From Polaribacter sp. (GTDB lineage: Bacteria > Bacteroidota > Bacteroidia > Flavobacteriales > Flavobacteriaceae), in the NCBI RefSeq assembly GCF_024639685.1, contig NZ_JAHEHX010000021.1, positions 62,001-126,000 on the forward strand: 64,000 bases of DNA, given 5' to 3'. Below, in pieces: positions 8,647 to 16,777 of the stretch (positions within the stretch are counted from its first letter, which is position 1; each line of letters begins with the position of its first letter). Below the pieces are notes generated by a model. The model was not told where the DNA came from, did not search any database, and saw only the letters and a program-made list of their open reading frames with translations. Position numbers and translations under genes: made by a program.

Positions 8647-9165
8647 ATGATTACAATTAGAAAAGCTATTGTAAATGATGTTAAACAGTTAGCAATAGTC
8701 TCTAAAAAAGCTTTTTTTATACCTCACCAGCATGCAATTCCTAAAGAAATAATGGACAATTATCTTAAGGAAAGTTTTAGTGAAGAAAATCTAACAGAAG
8801 AAGTCACTCAAGAGAATTATGAGTATCATTTAATCTTTTATAAAGATGAATTGGCTGGGTTTTCAAAGGTTATTTTAAATACACCAAATAAACATCTTAA
8901 AGATCAAAACGTAACAAAAATGGAACGTTTGTATTTGGCTGAAGAATATTATGGCTTAGGTTTAGGTAAAAAATTATTTGATTATAATTTAGAGCTTATC
9001 AAAAAAAATAACCAAAAAGGAATATGGTTATATGTTTGGATTAAAAACTACAGGGCTTTAAAGTTTTATGAAAAAGTAGGCTTTAAAAAAGTTGCACTTT
9101 ATAATTTCCCTATTTCAGCTACAGAAACAAGACCAAATGATGTATTATTTCTAGATATAAGCTAG
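8647..9165 (+). CDS. GNAT family N-acetyltransferase
   Basis: This 172-residue acetyl-CoA-dependent acyltransferase shows motif A as MERLYLAEEYYGLGLGKKLFDYNLEL, with the pyrophosphate-loop glycines, and motif B as GIWLYVWIKNYRALKFYEKVGFKKV. The substrate is unknown. It abuts the upstream lipoprotein gene. Confidence 0.88.
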   Translation: MITIRKAIVNDVKQLAIVSKKAFFIPHQHAIPKEIMDNYLKESFSEENLTEEVTQENYEYHLIFYKDELAGFSKVILNTPNKHLKDQNVTKMERLYLAEEYYGLGLGKKLFDYNLELIKKNNQKGIWLYVWIKNYRALKFYEKVGFKKVALYNFPISATETRPNDVLFLDIS

Positions 9166-9315
9166 CCTAAAATTATTCTCACAATTTCAATTACCTTAAT
9201 TCTTTTTTAAATTCAGTGAATAGAATGTCTAAACTTGTTAAAAACTAATCAAGGAAAGAAGAAGAAAAAAAGATGATGTATATTGTAATTTTAAAATCAA
9301 AAATTATTACATAAA

Positions 9316-10641
9316 ATGAAAAAAATTACTTTCTTATTATTACTATTTACTTCAGTAATAACAGCACAAATCGATTTAAAAATTTATGATATTATTAATG
9401 AAGTATCTGCAGAAAAAATTAAGGCAGATGTAAAAACACTAACAGAATTTGGTACAAGAAATACGTTTTCAGACACCATCTCAGAAACACGTGGAATTGG
9501 TGCTGCAAGAAGATGGATTAAAGGTGAGTTTAATAAAATATCAGAAAATTGTAATAATTGTTTAAAGGTTTTTTATCAAAAAGATTTAGTGACTACAAAA
9601 ATGAGTAATAGAGTACCTCATGATGCTTATGTTGTAAATGTAGTTGCCATACAAAAGGGAACAAAATACCCTAATAGGTATGTAATTATGAGTGGTGATA
9701 TTGACTCTAGGAATAGTGATGGATCTAATTTTACTAAAGATGCTCCAGGTGCAAATGATAATGCTTCAGGAATGGCAGGTACTATAGAAGCTGCACGAGT
9801 TTTAAGTAAATATCAATTTGAAAGTAGTATAATATATGTAGGTTTATCTGGAGAAGAACAAGGTCTTTTCGGTGGTGCAGGTTTAGCAAAATATGCCAAA
9901 GATAAAGGTTGGGACATTATTGGAATTTTAAATAATGATATGATTGGTAATATTACAGGTGTTGATGGTGTTGTAGACAATAGAGCTTTTAGAATTTTCT
10001 CTGAACCAGTACCTGCAAACGAAACAGATAGACAAAGAAGAATGAGACGTTTTTATGGTGGTGAAGTAGATGGTATTTCTAGACAGTTAGCAAGATATGT
10101 GCATAAAACTACAAAAACGTATATGCCAGAAATGAATCCTATGATGATTTATAGATTAGATAGATTTGGTAGAGGTGGACATCACAGACCTTTTAATGAT
10201 TTAGGTTTTGCAGGAATTCGAATTATGGAAGCTCATGAAAATTACACGCAACAACATCAAGATATTAGAACCGAAAATGGTATTAAGTATGGTGATACTT
10301 TTGAACATGTTAATTTTCCTTATGCTAAAAAACTAACAGCTGTAAATGCTATTAATTTAGCAAGTTTAGCTTGGGCACCTGCAGCTCCTGAAGTTGTTGG
10401 AATTGGAGGAATTGTAGAAGCATCAGCCAGACTAAAATGGTCTGCTGTAGAAGGTGCTAAAGGGTATAAAATTTACTGGAGGAACACTACTTCTCCTACT
10501 TGGGATAATTCTAGATATGTAGAAACAACAGAATTTACTTTAGAAGGTATTGTTATTGATAATTTCTTCTTTGGAGTAGCTGCAGTTGGCGAAAACGGAC
10601 ACGAAAGCATGGTAGTTTTCCCAAATAAAATAATGAGATAA
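9316..10641 (+). CDS. Secreted M28 family metallopeptidase with C-terminal FN3-like domain
   Basis: This 441-residue protein has a signal peptide (about residues 1-18, ending VITAQ) and an M28 zinc aminopeptidase domain. Visible ligand motifs are APGANDNASG (bridging Asp), LSGEEQGLFG (Glu pair), ILNNDMIGN (Asp) and a late AHENYTQQH (His). The usual first-ligand motif HxDS is GDIDS here, so Asp stands where His is expected. About residues 365-441 look like a fibronectin type III module (SARLKWSAVEGAKGYKIYWR). It likely trims peptides in the periplasm or outside the cell. Confidence 0.88.
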   Translation: MKKITFLLLLFTSVITAQIDLKIYDIINEVSAEKIKADVKTLTEFGTRNTFSDTISETRGIGAARRWIKGEFNKISENCNNCLKVFYQKDLVTTKMSNRVPHDAYVVNVVAIQKGTKYPNRYVIMSGDIDSRNSDGSNFTKDAPGANDNASGMAGTIEAARVLSKYQFESSIIYVGLSGEEQGLFGGAGLAKYAKDKGWDIIGILNNDMIGNITGVDGVVDNRAFRIFSEPVPANETDRQRRMRRFYGGEVDGISRQLARYVHKTTKTYMPEMNPMMIYRLDRFGRGGHHRPFNDLGFAGIRIMEAHENYTQQHQDIRTENGIKYGDTFEHVNFPYAKKLTAVNAINLASLAWAPAAPEVVGIGGIVEASARLKWSAVEGAKGYKIYWRNTTSPTWDNSRYVETTEFTLEGIVIDNFFFGVAAVGENGHESMVVFPNKIMR

Positions 10642-10710
10642 AATAATTTCATAAACGTCGTAATCCATAAATTATTAGTTAATCTAATTGTTAAATTAAT
10701 ATTTAAAAAA

Positions 10711-10734
10711 AAGATAGCTACGTATAGCTATCTT
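10711..10734. terminator. Bidirectional terminator between the M28 gene and the AAA ATPase gene
   Basis: A 10-bp perfect stem (AAGATAGCTA / TAGCTATCTT) around the loop CGTA has an A run on the left and a T run on the right. It can serve both converging genes. Confidence 0.85.
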
Positions 10735-10739
10735 TTTTA

Positions 10740-12206
10740 TTATAATCCGTTTATAAAACTTCCATAAGGATCCTTAAACTGTGTACCCTCTGCAAAACGA
10801 TATTTACTTAACTTTTTAAATTCTACTAAAGCCCAAAGCACATACTCTTTTACAAAATAAGCGTCATTCTTATTCATGTTAGGTTGATGTTGGTTTAAAA
10901 AATCATCTAATGGTTTTATTTTATCTAACTCCTTTTTGTAGGCTTCTTCAGAATAATCATCTAATAACTCAAAATGTTCATCAGCATTAAAAAACCACGA
11001 GATAATATCATCATAAGGCGTTTCTTCGTTCTGCTTTTCTAATTTTTTAATTTCAGGAAAGTAAATAGGAAATAGCGTCTTAATTGCTCTCTTAATTAAA
11101 GTTTCTGCAACAACTTGTGCTCCTTCTTGCTCACCTTCATAAACCAATTCTACTTTACCTGTAATTGCAGGTATAATTCCATCAAAATCATTTAAACGAA
11201 TCATGGTTTCCGAATCACCAGACAAAATAGCTCTTCTTTCTGCAGTACTTAATAAATTCTCAAAAGCAGAAATACTTAAACGTACACTTACACCACTTTT
11301 AGCATCAATATATTCGCTATCTCTTGCTTCGAACACAATTTGCTCTAACAAGTCTTTTGCCAATTCTGGTACTTTCATAAATTCTTTTTGAGAAGCTAAT
11401 TTATTCGCTTCTTGCTGTGTAATTATTTTGGCAGTTTCAATATCTTCTGGATAATGAGTTAAAATCTGTGAACCAATTCTATCTTTTAGAGGTGTAACAA
11501 TACTACCTCTATTAGTATAATCTTCAGGGTTTGCTGTAAACACAAAATGCATATCTAAAGGTAATCTTAATTTAAAACCTCTAATTTGAATATCACCCTC
11601 TTGTAAAATATTAAACAAAGCCACTTGAATTCTAGCTTGTAAATCTGGCAATTCATTAATTACAAAAATACATCTGTTTGCTCTAGGAATCATTCCATAA
11701 TGAATAACTCTATCATCTGCATAACTTAATTTTAAATTGGCTGCTTTTATAGGGTCTACATCACCTATTATATCCGCTACAGTAACATCTGGAGTTGCTA
11801 ATTTTTCTGCAAAACGATCATTTCTATGTAACCAAAAGATAGGTGTTTCATCTCCTTTTTCGTTAATTAATTCAAGCGCAAATCTAGAAATTGGATTTAA
11901 TGGATCATCATTTATCTCAGAACCCTCTACAACTGGAATATATTCATCTAATAAATCTAACATTAACCTAGCTAAACGAGTTTTTGCTTGCCCTCGTAAA
12001 CCTAATAGATTAATGTTATGCTTACTTAAAATTGCTCTTTCTAACTCTGGTATAACCGTATTTTCATAACCATGTACCCCTTTAAAAACAGTCTCATTAC
12101 TCATCATTCTACTAATCAAGTTCTCTCTTAACTCATCTTTAATAGATTTAGATTCGTAACCTGCGTTTTTTAATTCTCCAATAGTTTTAATTTGCTGTAA
12201 ATCCAT
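10740..12206 (-). CDS. MoxR/magnesium-chelatase-type AAA+ ATPase
   Basis: This 488-residue AAA+ protein is of the kind often annotated as magnesium chelatase in Bacteroidota. Walker A reads GLRGQAKT (about residues 68-75). The Walker B segment reads CIFVINELPDL, with Asn where most AAA proteins have Asp. Sensor 1 is FTANPEDY. Downstream are the arginine-rich SGVSVRLSISAFENLLSTAERRA and an alpha-helical C terminus. The VWA gene is immediately upstream with a 33-base gap, so the pair probably acts as a MoxR-VWA chaperone assembling or activating a partner. There is no sign of chlorophyll synthesis. Confidence 0.85.
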   Translation of the reverse strand: MDLQQIKTIGELKNAGYESKSIKDELRENLISRMMSNETVFKGVHGYENTVIPELERAILSKHNINLLGLRGQAKTRLARLMLDLLDEYIPVVEGSEINDDPLNPISRFALELINEKGDETPIFWLHRNDRFAEKLATPDVTVADIIGDVDPIKAANLKLSYADDRVIHYGMIPRANRCIFVINELPDLQARIQVALFNILQEGDIQIRGFKLRLPLDMHFVFTANPEDYTNRGSIVTPLKDRIGSQILTHYPEDIETAKIITQQEANKLASQKEFMKVPELAKDLLEQIVFEARDSEYIDAKSGVSVRLSISAFENLLSTAERRAILSGDSETMIRLNDFDGIIPAITGKVELVYEGEQEGAQVVAETLIKRAIKTLFPIYFPEIKKLEKQNEETPYDDIISWFFNADEHFELLDDYSEEAYKKELDKIKPLDDFLNQHQPNMNKNDAYFVKEYVLWALVEFKKLSKYRFAEGTQFKDPYGSFINGL

Positions 12207-12239
12207 TTTTTATCTTATTTCTCTTCTCTTGATTCTTAG

Positions 12240-13367
12240 TTACCCTCTAATTCTTTTTTTTCTGTTTGTTTCATAATCTTCAAAAATCATTTCTCCTAAA
12301 CCTTTAAGCCCAGTATAAAATGCTTTTCCTTGATTTTCTTGTGTAAATGCTTCTACAAATTGCATTAAATAAGGATCTTGTGCAATCATAAAAGTAGTGA
12401 TAGGTATGTGTAACTTTCTAGCTTGTTGAGCCATTGCATAACATTTATTTACAATATATTTATCTAGGCCATTACTATTTTTATAATATTGTCCATCAAG
12501 TAAACGTAAACAACTTGGCTTACCATCTGTAATCATAAATATCTGTTTGTTGGTATTTTTCTTTCTTCGCAATAAATCCATTGCTAATTGTAAACCAGCA
12601 ACAGTATTTGTATGATAAGGTCCTACTTGTAAATAAGGTAAATCTTTAATTTTTATGGTCCAAGCATCATTACCAAAAACCAAAATATCTAAGGTATCTT
12701 TTGGGTAACGAGTAGTAATTAATTCAGCTAAAGCCATTGCCACTTTTTTGGCTGGTGTAATTCTATCTTCTCCATATAAAATCATAGAATGGCTAACATC
12801 TATCATTAACACAGTACTCATTTGACTTTTATGCATAGTTTCTTCAACAACCAAATCGTTTTCAGATAAAGTAAAATCTCCTAATCCATTATTTACCTGA
12901 GCATTTCTTATGCTTTCTGTCATGGAAACTTTATCTAGATTATCACCAAATTGATACGCTCTAAAATCTCCTGTATGCTCGTCTCCTATTCCTGAAGATT
13001 TACTTTTATGATTACCAGAACCACTTCTCTTAATCTTACCAAAAATATGATTTAACGCCTGCTGACGAATTGCTCTTTCAGTTTTAGAGGTTATTGCTTT
13101 TCCTCCAGTTCCATCTCCTTTTATTTCTTCTTTAATGTAACCCTGCTTCTTTAGATCTTCAATGAAATCATCTATAGTGTAATTTTCATCTGTAAGGCTG
13201 TATTCTTTATCTAAAGATCTTAACCAATCTATAGCTTCATCAAAGTCACCAGAGGTATGTGTTATTAGCTCTTTAAAGATTTCAAATAGTTTTTCGAAAG
13301 GAGATTGATTATCTGCTTCATAAGTTTTAAAGACAAAACCTTTTCTTTTTTTAATTTCTTTCATCAC
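12240..13367 (-). CDS. VWA (von Willebrand factor A) domain protein, AAA partner
   Basis: This 375-residue cytosolic protein has an acidic helical N terminus and a C-terminal VWA domain. The MIDAS metal-binding motif is DVSHS (in VLMIDVSHSMILYGED, about residue 193), with the later Thr/Asp region in NTVAGLQLAMDLL and FMITDGKPS. There is no signal peptide or membrane segment, so it probably works in the cytoplasm with the AAA ATPase encoded next. Its substrate is unknown. Confidence 0.85.
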   Translation of the reverse strand: MMKEIKKRKGFVFKTYEADNQSPFEKLFEIFKELITHTSGDFDEAIDWLRSLDKEYSLTDENYTIDDFIEDLKKQGYIKEEIKGDGTGGKAITSKTERAIRQQALNHIFGKIKRSGSGNHKSKSSGIGDEHTGDFRAYQFGDNLDKVSMTESIRNAQVNNGLGDFTLSENDLVVEETMHKSQMSTVLMIDVSHSMILYGEDRITPAKKVAMALAELITTRYPKDTLDILVFGNDAWTIKIKDLPYLQVGPYHTNTVAGLQLAMDLLRRKKNTNKQIFMITDGKPSCLRLLDGQYYKNSNGLDKYIVNKCYAMAQQARKLHIPITTFMIAQDPYLMQFVEAFTQENQGKAFYTGLKGLGEMIFEDYETNRKKRIRG

Positions 13368-13561
13368 TATAAAAATATGGTTTTATTGTGGCTTTTAAAA
13401 AGATTTATAGTGCTTTAATGTATAAAAAATTGTTTTAAATGAATTAAAATAAATTCCAGTTTTATTAAGAAAGAAGGATTACCTGAACTATCTAAAGCTA
13501 TAAAAAATCAATAATTTATAGAATTTTGTATTTATAAATGAAGGTTTTTTTATATTTACAT

Positions 13562-14440
13562 ATGGCGAAAATTTTAATTACCGGTGGCACTGGGTTAGTA
13601 GGAACCAAACTAATATCTCTTCTTGAGAAAAAAGGTAATAGAGTAAGAGTGCTAACAAGATCTCCAAAAAAAAATAATGAATTTAAATGGGATTTGTCTT
13701 CTAATTATATAGCTGAAGAGGCTTTAAGAAACATAGATTACATAATTCACCTAGCGGGAGCTGGCATTGCTGAAAAAAGATGGTCTAAAGACCGAAAAAA
13801 AGTAATTATAGACAGTAGGGTTAATTCTGCAAATCTACTTTTTACTAAAATTAAGGAGTTAGATATTTCATTAAAAGGGTTTATTTCTGCTTCAGGAACA
13901 GGTTACTATGGGGCTAAGACTTCTGAAGATATTTTTATTGAAAGCGACCTTGTTGGATCTGACTTTCTTGGAGAAGTGTGTAATAAATGGGAATCTGCAG
14001 CAATGCAATTTAAAGACTTAAAGACACCTGTCTCTTTAATAAGAACAGGAATTGTTTTGTCTGAAAAAGGAGGTGCTTTAGAAAAAATGAGAACGCCAAT
14101 TATAGCAGGCTTAGGAAGCGGTAATCAATACCTTCCATGGATTCACATAGAAGATTTATGCAATTTATATATAAAAGCTATAGAAGATAAATTAGAGGGT
14201 GCATTTAACGCTGTAGCTCCAGAATTTCATACAAGTATTTCTTTTTCAAAAATTCTAGCTATGAGTACTTCTAAACCATTTACAAAGATTTGTGTACCTG
14301 GTTTATTATTAAAAATAGTTTTTGGAGAAATGGCTACAATACTTTTAGAAGGAAGCAGAGTATCAAGTAAAAAAATTGAGCAGCTAGGCTTTAAATTTAA
14401 ATATCCTGAGTTATCAGGCGCACTGAAAGAACTATTTTAA
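13562..14440 (+). CDS. TIGR01777-type NAD(P)-dependent epimerase (SDR superfamily)
   Basis: This atypical extended short-chain dehydrogenase begins MAKILITGGTGLVGTKL, which holds the GxxGxxG nucleotide-binding motif. I chose this ATG because the frame's earlier ATG (13538) adds eight hydrophobic residues before the fold. IHLAGAGIAEKRW, SASGTGYYG and the C-terminal GSRVSSKKIEQLGFKFKYP match the YfcH/SulA-like family. The reaction is unknown. A short open stretch upstream (about 13450-13516) ending ELSKAIKNQ may be a gene remnant. Confidence 0.88.
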   Translation: MAKILITGGTGLVGTKLISLLEKKGNRVRVLTRSPKKNNEFKWDLSSNYIAEEALRNIDYIIHLAGAGIAEKRWSKDRKKVIIDSRVNSANLLFTKIKELDISLKGFISASGTGYYGAKTSEDIFIESDLVGSDFLGEVCNKWESAAMQFKDLKTPVSLIRTGIVLSEKGGALEKMRTPIIAGLGSGNQYLPWIHIEDLCNLYIKAIEDKLEGAFNAVAPEFHTSISFSKILAMSTSKPFTKICVPGLLLKIVFGEMATILLEGSRVSSKKIEQLGFKFKYPELSGALKELF

Positions 14441-14455
14441 TGTAGTTTTTTATGC

Positions 14456-14725
14456 TTAACTATTCTTATTATGCTTGAGAATTTTTTCTGCTAATTCAAT
14501 ATATTTTGCCTTAGCTTCATTTGTAGACATTCCTTTTAATTGTATCCAAGCATTAAACTTAAATCCACTTCTAACATCTAAACCTCTTTTTAAAGAACGA
14601 TTATTTCCATAATTTGCCTGTTTATGAAAAGCGTATAACTTTAACATTAAGTCTGGAGTAATGGTTTTTTTTAAATTTGAAAGCTTCTGAAATGAATCTT
14701 GAAATTTTTGATCTATATTTTTAAT
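14456..14725 (-). CDS. Acyl-CoA-binding protein, without a standard start codon
   Basis: The frame from 14725 gives an 89-residue acyl-CoA-binding protein: IKNIDQKFQDSFQKLSNLKK, then PDLMLKLYAFHKQANYG and FKFNAWIQLKGMSTNEAKAKYIEL. The key Tyr, Lys and Trp positions of the four-helix family are present. Full length requires initiation at ATT (14723-14725, or the preceding ATT), because no ATG, GTG or TTG lies in frame between the upstream stop (inside psd) and Met23. Starting at the internal ATG (14647) would delete helix 1. It overlaps nothing and follows psd by 5 bases, so it is likely in the psd operon. It may be non-functional. Confidence 0.7.
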   Translation of the reverse strand: MKNIDQKFQDSFQKLSNLKKTITPDLMLKLYAFHKQANYGNNRSLKRGLDVRSGFKFNAWIQLKGMSTNEAKAKYIELAEKILKHNKNS

Positions 14726-14730
14726 AATAC

Positions 14731-15387
14731 TTATTTTTCTGCAATAACTTGCGTTCCTCCTTTAACTTTATCTCCTAAATTAACATTTAATTTTGTTCCT
14801 AAAGGAAAATATAAGTCTACACGTGAGCCAAACTTTATAAAACCTGCATCAGTTCCTTGTACAACATTACTACCCTCTTGAGCATAGTTTACAATTCTCT
14901 TTGCTAGTGCTCCTGCAATTTGTCTATACAAAACATCTCCAAAACTATCATTATGAACTACTATAGTAGTTCGTTCATTATCTGTAGATGCCTTTGGGTG
15001 CCAAGCAACTAAATATTTACCTGGATGATATTTACTATACTTTACGAGTCCACTCATAGCGTACCTTGTAACATGTACATTTATTGGAGACATAAATATA
15101 GAAACTTGTAGTCTTTTATCTTTAAAGTATTCTGGTTCTTCAACTTCCTCAATTACAACGACTTTACCGTCTACAGGTGCAATAATACTTTTATCATTTA
15201 ACTCAGTAACTCTCTTCGGGTTTCTAAAAAACTGAAGCACTATAATCAAAAAAGCTAAGGCTAAAATTTGTATTGCTTTTATAAGCCAAAGAATACTAAT
15301 AAATTGTTCAGCCAATAGTACTGTGACAATTACAAGAAGAAATGTAATTGTTATAATTTTATAACCTTCTTTATGAAAACGAATCAT
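14731..15387 (-). CDS. psd: Phosphatidylserine decarboxylase (short type)
   Basis: Psd decarboxylates phosphatidylserine to phosphatidylethanolamine at the inner membrane. The 218-residue proenzyme has two N-terminal hydrophobic segments (about 10-50), the active-site region PINVHVTRYAMSG (about 101-113), and the self-cleavage Gly187-Ser188 in IKFGSRVD, where Ser becomes the pyruvoyl cofactor. It follows cdsA by 3 bases, so CDP-diacylglycerol synthesis and the final PE step are transcribed together. Confidence 0.93.
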   Translation of the reverse strand: MIRFHKEGYKIITITFLLVIVTVLLAEQFISILWLIKAIQILALAFLIIVLQFFRNPKRVTELNDKSIIAPVDGKVVVIEEVEEPEYFKDKRLQVSIFMSPINVHVTRYAMSGLVKYSKYHPGKYLVAWHPKASTDNERTTIVVHNDSFGDVLYRQIAGALAKRIVNYAQEGSNVVQGTDAGFIKFGSRVDLYFPLGTKLNVNLGDKVKGGTQVIAEK

Positions 15388-15390
15388 GAT

Positions 15391-16185
15391 TTAAAAAATA
15401 TAATTAATAAACAAATATACAAATGGTGCAGCAAATAGTAGGCTATCTAACCTATCTAAAATTCCTCCATGACCTGGCATAATACTTCCACTGTCTTTTA
15501 TTTTGGCCTGTCTCTTAAATTTAGATTCTACCAAATCTCCAATAGTTCCTAATACTGAAAGTAATACACCTATAATTATCCAATGAAATATAGTAAAGTC
15601 TGTATTTATTAGACTGATAATTAGAGCAGCAAATACAGTAAACAAAAGTCCTCCAAAAAAACCTTCAACTGTCTTTTTTGGTGACACAGAAAAAAATAAT
15701 TTATGCTTTCCAAAATTTTTACCTACTAAGAAAGCAAAAGAGTCATTAATCCAAATTAAAGAAACTAAAGATATCATTAAGTAAGGATGGTACACATTTT
15801 TATAGAAAGGTAGTAGAACTAAAAAACACATTGAAAAAACAACATACCTTATAGATAAACCTAATTTCTGCCTATTATCTTTATAGAAAACTTGTTTTTT
15901 AGTAATAAGTTGCATCATTAAAAGAAAAGATGAAAACAAAGTTATTACTAGTAATCCAGCTGTTACAATACTAGACTGTATATTTAATAGTAAGAAGAGA
16001 GTAACAGGAAATATAATGTAAGAAACATAATTTTTGAATGCGATAATTTTTGAAAATTCCCAAATAGATATAAATCCAAAAAGTGTAATTAATGCTATAT
16101 AAGACTCTTTAGAAAAGAGAATAGCAGTAATAAAAATTAGAACATAAATAATTCCAGAAAAACTCCTTTTTAAAAGGTTACGCAT
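15391..16185 (-). CDS. cdsA: Phosphatidate cytidylyltransferase (CDP-diglyceride synthase)
   Basis: CdsA makes CDP-diacylglycerol from phosphatidate and CTP. The signature is complete near the C terminus: GDLVESKFKRQAKIKDSG, then PGHGGILDRLDS. About seven or eight membrane helices are evident. I chose the start at MRNLLKRS (16185), right after the LUD gene stop; an earlier ATG at 16200 would overlap LUD and add five residues. Confidence 0.94.
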   Translation of the reverse strand: MRNLLKRSFSGIIYVLIFITAILFSKESYIALITLFGFISIWEFSKIIAFKNYVSYIIFPVTLFLLLNIQSSIVTAGLLVITLFSSFLLMMQLITKKQVFYKDNRQKLGLSIRYVVFSMCFLVLLPFYKNVYHPYLMISLVSLIWINDSFAFLVGKNFGKHKLFFSVSPKKTVEGFFGGLLFTVFAALIISLINTDFTIFHWIIIGVLLSVLGTIGDLVESKFKRQAKIKDSGSIMPGHGGILDRLDSLLFAAPFVYLFINYIF

Positions 16186-16186
16186 A

Positions 16187-16771
16187 TTATAAATCTTCAA
16201 ACAGCAACAAATATAGGTTTTTTGAGTTATTGTTACCGTAGTTTAAAAAATTATCATCAACATTATTAATATTATAATTTTTTATTGAGGAAATATTTGT
16301 GGGTAGATTATTTACATATTTTGATTTAATTCCTGTAAGTGCTTGTCCAGTATCTTTAACCAACTGACTAGTAGTTGCATATACGATAAAATTATCCGTA
16401 AAGTCTTTTAATTTTTTACTTCCAAGTTGATTTGACGAAAATAGTATATCACCTTTATCTGCTACTAAATGTTCACAGGTTGTAAAAACAGGGTTATCAA
16501 ATTTATTTTCTTCAACTGTACTTGAAATCTTATTTGGCAAAAAAGTTTTTAAACTCTTATTAAGAATGTGAGTAGTAAACCAATTATTCTCTTTAAATAT
16601 TTTTTCAAAACTACTTTTTAATTCTATTTCAGTTGTGCAATAAATAAATTTCCCTCCCTTTTCTTTAAAGTTATGGACAAATAAATCATCTAGAGACAAA
16701 TAAACTTCTTGCTCTACAATTTGTTTATTTTCTTTTTCTGAAATATTAAAAAGTTTCTTTAAAAAACTCAT
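16187..16771 (-). CDS. LUD (LutC/YkgG-like) domain protein
   Basis: The 194-residue cytosolic protein resembles the LUD domain of lactate-utilisation protein LutC: TTCEHLVADKGDILFSSNQLGSKKL, then IVYATTSQLVKDTGQAL. No lutA or lutB is nearby, so a lactate role is doubtful. It lies between ftsH (6-base gap) and cdsA, in a membrane-homeostasis operon. Confidence 0.82.
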   Translation of the reverse strand: MSFLKKLFNISEKENKQIVEQEVYLSLDDLFVHNFKEKGGKFIYCTTEIELKSSFEKIFKENNWFTTHILNKSLKTFLPNKISSTVEENKFDNPVFTTCEHLVADKGDILFSSNQLGSKKLKDFTDNFIVYATTSQLVKDTGQALTGIKSKYVNNLPTNISSIKNYNINNVDDNFLNYGNNNSKNLYLLLFEDL

Positions 16772-16777
16772 AAATTA

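Noticed and set aside
10740..12206. Magnesium chelatase for chlorophyll synthesis
   Set aside because: The domain set is the MoxR/VWA type, and no tetrapyrrole genes are present in the window.
13450..13516. A short open frame ending ELSKAIKNQ before the epimerase gene
   Set aside because: It is only about 22 codons with no start, and I cannot match it to a family. It may be a gene tail left by deletion but is too short to call.
16187..16771. Lactate-utilisation operon around the LUD-domain gene
   Set aside because: No lutA or lutB is adjacent. The gene is inside an ftsH-cdsA-psd operon, so a lactate role is not supported.
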